Of a stretch of DNA of 26,628 bases, positions 24,271-26,628 are shown piece by piece (position 1 is the stretch's first letter; each line of letters starts with the position of its first letter). Both the position numbers and the translations under genes were made by a program. The stretch is from an uncultured Clostridia bacterium (GTDB taxonomy: Bacteria; Bacillota; Clostridia; Christensenellales; UBA1242). Below the pieces are notes generated by a model that did no database searches, was not told the DNA's origin, and saw only the letters and a program-made list of their open reading frames with translations. The stretch spans positions 1-26,628 of the forward strand of contig CALBKX010000061.1 of the NCBI GenBank assembly GCA_937895935.1. Direction: 5' to 3'.

Positions 24271-24607
24271 AAAATAATAATTTATTTTGGAACTACTAAA
24301 ATCACACCTTAAGTTTCCATATTGCTTTTTCTATTCAGCCATAGTTACAATTGCAAAATAGATAAAATGTGAAATGGGTATATTCTTCTTTTAATTGTCC
24401 ACGTAATTGTTGTAATAGCATTATACATCTTTTTGTAAAATATTGCACCTAAAAATTTAGATTTACAAAATGTACGCTTTTAAAACTTACACTTTATAAT
24501 GAAAAATATCTGAAGTTGTAAAAGAATAATCATATATAACCAAGCTTAGAGTACTTTTTTGATGTTGTTCTTATGCCACTAACAATTATATTTTGCACAC
24601 CATACAT
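24271..24607. other. Intergenic region between the tRNA relics and the Spo0A-C-like gene
   Basis: No gene or strong structure. AT-rich. No convincing minus-strand promoter for the tRNA-Arg unit is visible (best: TTGCAA with a poor -10). A faint resemblance to a further degraded tRNA around 24290-24350 on the minus strand is too weak to call. Confidence 0.4.
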
Positions 24608-24651
24608 TTTTGTAAAAATATTTTTTTGACTTTTGTAAAAATATGTTTGAC
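24608..24651 (+). repeat. Tandem direct repeat upstream of the Spo0A-C-like promoter
   Basis: Two adjacent copies of TTTTGTAAAAATAT-N(1-3)-TTTGAC: 24608-24630 (23 bases) and 24631-24651 (21 bases). The second ends inside the -35 hexamer, so each copy carries a TTGAC. It could be a regulator site pair or a duplicated promoter element. Confidence 0.7.
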
Positions 24652-24675
24652 ATTGTCGAATAATATGTATATTAT
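24647..24675 (+). promoter_or_regulatory. Promoter of the Spo0A-C-like gene with an embedded 0A-box
   Basis: TTGACA (24647-24652), 17-base spacer, TATTAT (24670-24675): a near-consensus housekeeping promoter. ATTGTCGAA at 24652-24660 matches the Spo0A box TTTGTCGAA at 8 of 9 positions and lies between -35 and -10, where a bound protein would block RNA polymerase. Autorepression is inferred. Confidence 0.75.
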
Positions 24676-24707
24676 GTATATAATTCAAAAAAAAGGGGGT
24701 ACAGAAT

Positions 24708-25073
24708 ATGGAGTCAAACATTTCATATAGGAATTTATTTCCAAAAAACACAAAAGACATTCGTTGTGTTATGGTATATTTTGGATTTGATTTCTCATTG
24801 GTTGGTAGTATGTATATTTTCGAACTGTTAACTGAAGTTGTAAACAATACAAGTATATTAAGATGCGAATCTATTCCAACAATGACACTTTTAGCAGATA
24901 AACACAACGTAAAAATCAAGTCTTTTAATAGAGTTATTAGATGGTCAATTGTAAAAGCTTTCAAAACTGGGCTTTTGAAATATGTTCCATTTTTTGAAGA
25001 CAGGAAAACTATTCCACCTACAAAGCAAGTTTTAGCGTGGTTATTTAATTACTACATAATGCAATTTGAATAA
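24708..25073 (+). CDS. Stand-alone Spo0A C-terminal-like DNA-binding protein, 121 aa
   Basis: The sequence follows the Spo0A effector domain from end to end: an N-terminal segment with VYFGFDFSLVGSMYIFELLT (where Spo0A has the GIP..IKGY.YL..AI helices), then IPTMTLLADKHNV (helix preceding the turn), KSFNRVIRWSIVKAF at residues ~71-85 (the recognition helix, compare Spo0A SRVERAIRHAIEVAW; Arg75 and Arg78 keep the key basic positions), and a terminal PPTKQVLAWLFNYY (compare PTNSEFIA..AD). There is no phospho-receiver domain: the 121 residues are only the DNA-binding part, so activity should be independent of phosphorelay control. The ATG has a GGGGG-type ribosome site 8 bases upstream. The promoter carries a 0A-box. 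It is monocistronic with its own terminator. The divergence from true Spo0A is large. Confidence 0.8.
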   Translation: MESNISYRNLFPKNTKDIRCVMVYFGFDFSLVGSMYIFELLTEVVNNTSILRCESIPTMTLLADKHNVKIKSFNRVIRWSIVKAFKTGLLKYVPFFEDRKTIPPTKQVLAWLFNYYIMQFE

Positions 25074-25100
25074 TAAACAAATTTACTAAATATTCTTAAC

Positions 25101-25131
25101 AATACCTCCTTTAGTGCGTAAGGTATTTTTT
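25101..25131 (+). terminator. Terminator of the Spo0A-C-like gene
   Basis: AATACCT (25101-25107) pairs with AGGTATT (25121-25127) and runs into six T, 28 bases after the stop codon. Confidence 0.8.
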
Positions 25132-25483
25132 ATAGATTGCTTATTTTTATTCTGTTGCATTATCGGAAATTGTGAAAAATTGACACATTAGACTCATTTG
25201 CAAACAAGATTGATATTCAATCTTTAAATTGATAGTTTTAAAAAAAACAACTTATAAAATTAGCACCTAAGGAATATTTTTAAAATGTTATGTGGGCAAA
25301 TACTTTTAAAGGCCACCAAAATTTGGTGACCTAGTCTTCTATTTTTTTATTAGCTTATTTCCTTTTAATTTTTAAATTATATATGCATTGTATAAAACGC
25401 TATATACTGCGTCATGATTTTGAGTGTCTTTTTTTGAATGCTGACCAAATTTAGATACTACCATCAAATAGTTTTGATTTAAT
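25132..25483. other. Intergenic region with hairpins, no gene
   Basis: No reading frame worth calling. Contents: an inverted repeat GATTGA-TAT-TCAATC at 25208-25222 downstream of a lone TTGACA; and a hairpin AGGCCACCAAA/TTTGGTGACCT at 25310-25332 (one mismatch), whose T run on the plus strand comes only 10 bases later. On the minus strand it ends in CCTTT, so it may be a second, weaker terminator behind tRNA-fMet. Confidence 0.4.
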
Positions 25484-25510
25484 AAAAAAGGTCACCCATA
25501 AAAGGTGACC
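25484..25510 (-). terminator. Terminator of tRNA-fMet
   Basis: GGTCACC/GGTGACC, 7 bp, followed on the minus strand by TTTTTTATT, about 55 bases after the tRNA 3' end. Confidence 0.82.
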
Positions 25511-25563
25511 GACATAAAATATTGAAACAATAATGTAAAAAACAATTCAATATTTTGTGTTAA

Positions 25564-25640
25564 TGGTTGCGGGGATAGGATTTGAACCTATGACCTTCGG
25601 GTTATGAGCCCGACGAGCTTCCGAGCTGCTCTACCCCGCG
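25564..25640 (-). tRNA. Initiator tRNA-fMet (CAU)
   Basis: Minus strand, 77 bases with encoded CCA. Acceptor CGCGGGG/CCCCGCA has the unpaired C1-A72 of bacterial initiators. The anticodon stem carries the GGG/CCC triplets flanking CTCATAA (anticodon CAT). The T arm CATAGGTTCAAATCCTATC is standard. All arms pair. Confidence 0.97.
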
Positions 25641-25659
25641 ATATTTAGTAACAATTATT

Positions 25660-25688
25660 AGTATAGACACTCTTTCTTGCTTTGTCAA
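25660..25688 (-). promoter_or_regulatory. Promoter of tRNA-fMet
   Basis: On the minus strand TTGACA (25688-25683), a 17-base spacer, TATACT (25665-25660): the strongest promoter in the window, ending ~20 bases before the tRNA. Confidence 0.88.
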
Positions 25689-25874
25689 CCCCTATTTATG
25701 AAAAAAATGTTTTTTAATGTCCAAAATTGCAAAACAAAATTTGTAATATTTTGAAAAAGTCTTCAATAAAACATTTATATATGTTTTCAGAGTGTTAAAA
25801 AAATAATTTCCAAATTACTTTCGATAGAGAATATCCATATATGTTTATAAAAAATGTAAAGGTTAAAAAAATAA

Positions 25875-25903
25875 TTGACTTAGATTAAAGTTTATGTTAT
25901 CTT
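25875..25903 (+). promoter_or_regulatory. Promoter of tRNA-Ser
   Basis: TTGACT (25875-25880), 17 bases, TATCTT (25898-25903), ending 13 bases before the tRNA 5' end. Confidence 0.7.
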
Positions 25904-25916
25904 TAATAGGTATTGT

Positions 25917-26007
25917 GGAGAAATACCCAAGAGGTCGAAGGGGCTCCCCTGCTAAGGGAGTAGGTCTGTAACAGGGCGCGAGGGTTCAAATCCCTCTTTC
26001 TCCGCCA
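25917..26007 (+). tRNA. tRNA-Ser (GCU)
   Basis: 91 bases including encoded CCA. Acceptor GGAGAAA/TTTCTCC, discriminator G, anticodon loop CTGCTAA (anticodon GCT, reads AGC and AGU), a long type II variable arm (TAGGTCTGTAACAGGGCGC) and T arm GAGGGTTCAAATCCCTC. A normal serine tRNA. Confidence 0.97.
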
Positions 26008-26012
26008 GTATG

Positions 26013-26050
26013 TACCCAACTGAACACTTTGTTTGGTTGGGTATTTTTTT
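26013..26050 (+). terminator. Terminator of tRNA-Ser
   Basis: TACCCAAC (26013-26020) pairs with GTTGGGTA (26036-26043), followed by seven T. Confidence 0.9.
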
Positions 26051-26354
26051 ATTTTACAAAGCAATTTTCAAAGATTTACTCCTATTTATCTTTTCCGTTC
26101 GTCCGCCCTATCGTAGCAGAATTTGGTTGTAGATGTAAATGGAAAAAATTATTGCTTAAGCAATTAAACATAAATATTTTTATCTTACAAGACTAGGTTT
26201 AAAAACCCGGTCTTTTTTATTTTATCAATAACTTCAAAGACAATATTTTTTTCTTTTTCATTGACATCTGCTTTGCTACTAAACAACAAGATTAAACAAA
26301 CTCTGCTTTCGTTTGGTCTGCCGAAAGGCAAATCTAAATAGGAGGTTTTATAGT
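26051..26354 (+). other. Gene-free region with a second terminator; possible small RNA and leader of the 85-aa gene
   Basis: No credible gene. A 14-bp palindrome ATTGCTTAAGCAAT lies at 26151-26164. Beyond it is a well-formed terminator (annotated separately) that has no protein gene before it, so 26060-26218 could be a small RNA, though no clear promoter is visible. At 26261 a TTGACA lacks a good -10. A TGCC-GAAA-GGCA hairpin (26319-26330) sits 9 bases before the AGGAGG ribosome site of the next gene. Confidence 0.4.
26189..26218 (+). terminator. Orphan intrinsic terminator
   Basis: AAGACTAGGTTT pairs with AAACCCGGTCTT (one G-U and one mismatch), followed by six T. No gene ends before it on this strand except the tRNA-Ser, which has its own terminator. 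Confidence 0.7.
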
Positions 26355-26612
26355 ATGAAAACAGAAGAAAACGAAATCAAAAACTACTACTTAAAAGAGT
26401 TTTCTCTATTTGATGGTGAGTATGATGTTACATTTAACATTTTAGATGTAAACACAGACAAAATGACTATCACTGTTGCAATTACAAAAGCTGGAAAAAT
26501 ATCTGTAATTGAATACGACTTGAAAAGAGATAGAGAGCAAGATTTGTATTTTCAATATGGCGCCAGCAATACACAAGTTAATGTAAACGATTTTGAAACA
26601 ATAAACGATTAA
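26355..26612 (+). CDS. Hypothetical protein, 85 aa
   Basis: ATG at 26355 with an AGGAGG ribosome site 9 bases upstream; an in-frame GTG 14 codons earlier lies before that site and is rejected. The product (MKTEENEIKNYYLKEF...) is small and soluble, with alternating hydrophobic residues suggesting beta-strands (YDVTFNILDV, MTITVAITK, ISVIEYDLK). No family recognised. It ends 11 bases before the next gene's ATG, so the two form an operon. Confidence 0.78.
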   Translation: MKTEENEIKNYYLKEFSLFDGEYDVTFNILDVNTDKMTITVAITKAGKISVIEYDLKRDREQDLYFQYGASNTQVNVNDFETIND

Positions 26613-26623
26613 AGGAGTTAAAA

Positions 26624-26628
26624 ATGAA
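26624..26628 (+). CDS. Start of a downstream gene cut by the right edge (partial)
   Basis: AAAGGAG at 26611-26617 followed 6 bases later by ATG at 26624. Only the start codon and two further bases are in the window. The ribosome site and tight spacing to the 85-aa gene make a real start likely. Confidence 0.55.

Noticed and set aside
24290..24350. A possible fourth degraded tRNA on the minus strand.
   Set aside because: Only vague D-arm and T-arm resemblance; no stem pairs well enough to support it.
24530..24964. Minus-strand 144-residue open frame opposite the Spo0A-C-like gene.
   Set aside because: The plus-strand gene has promoter, ribosome site, terminator and domain match; the minus frame has none.

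Overview
The window is AT-rich DNA from a Gram-positive-type, low-GC bacterium, most likely an uncultured member of the Bacillota (Firmicutes). The evidence is: strong AGGAGG-type ribosome binding sites before most genes, TTGACA/TATAAT-like promoters, an AddAB helicase-nuclease instead of RecBCD, a SAM-I-clan riboswitch with an intrinsic terminator, a protein built like the DNA-binding domain of the sporulation regulator Spo0A, and standard-code genes (Trp is TGG, and metK stops at TGA). I cannot name the genus.

Layout. Bases 1-4650 hold scattered single genes: an edge fragment, a hypothetical protein, a lipoprotein with a second C-terminal membrane anchor, a CaCA-type Ca2+/cation antiporter, YajC, and a membrane-anchored, probably beta-propeller, extracytoplasmic protein. 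Bases 5057-7849 encode a VirB2-like pilin and a VirB6/Mbov_0396-like polytopic protein, a type IV secretion-like pair without any ATPase in the window. Bases 7900-8270 carry two copies of a ~150-bp palindrome-rich element with inverted ends. Bases 8272-12694 (minus strand) encode a 439-residue single-pass protein and an 884-residue protein with three membrane segments, a long coiled coil and eight C-terminal AT-hooks. Bases 13047-19632 (minus) are addB-addA, followed by an M16 zinc peptidase gene at 19961-21454 with an 18-bp perfect palindrome in its leader.

From 21660 rightward the character changes. A SAM-responsive leader precedes an unknown 89-residue protein, a divergent MetK and another unknown protein. 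Then come a tRNA-Arg with two decayed tRNA-like copies, a stand-alone Spo0A-C-like regulator with a near-perfect 0A box inside its own promoter, initiator tRNA-fMet, tRNA-Ser(GCU), a possible small RNA unit and the start of another operon.

The most unusual content is the membrane-anchored AT-hook protein. It has the transmembrane layout of ExbB/TolQ/ZorA-type proteins and a DNA-minor-groove-binding tail, and it lies near a 439-residue protein with an aspartate inside its single membrane helix, the orphan T4SS-like pair, and addAB. A membrane-linked DNA-tethering or DNA-handling machine is a reasonable hypothesis, but the sequence alone does not prove that these genes work together.
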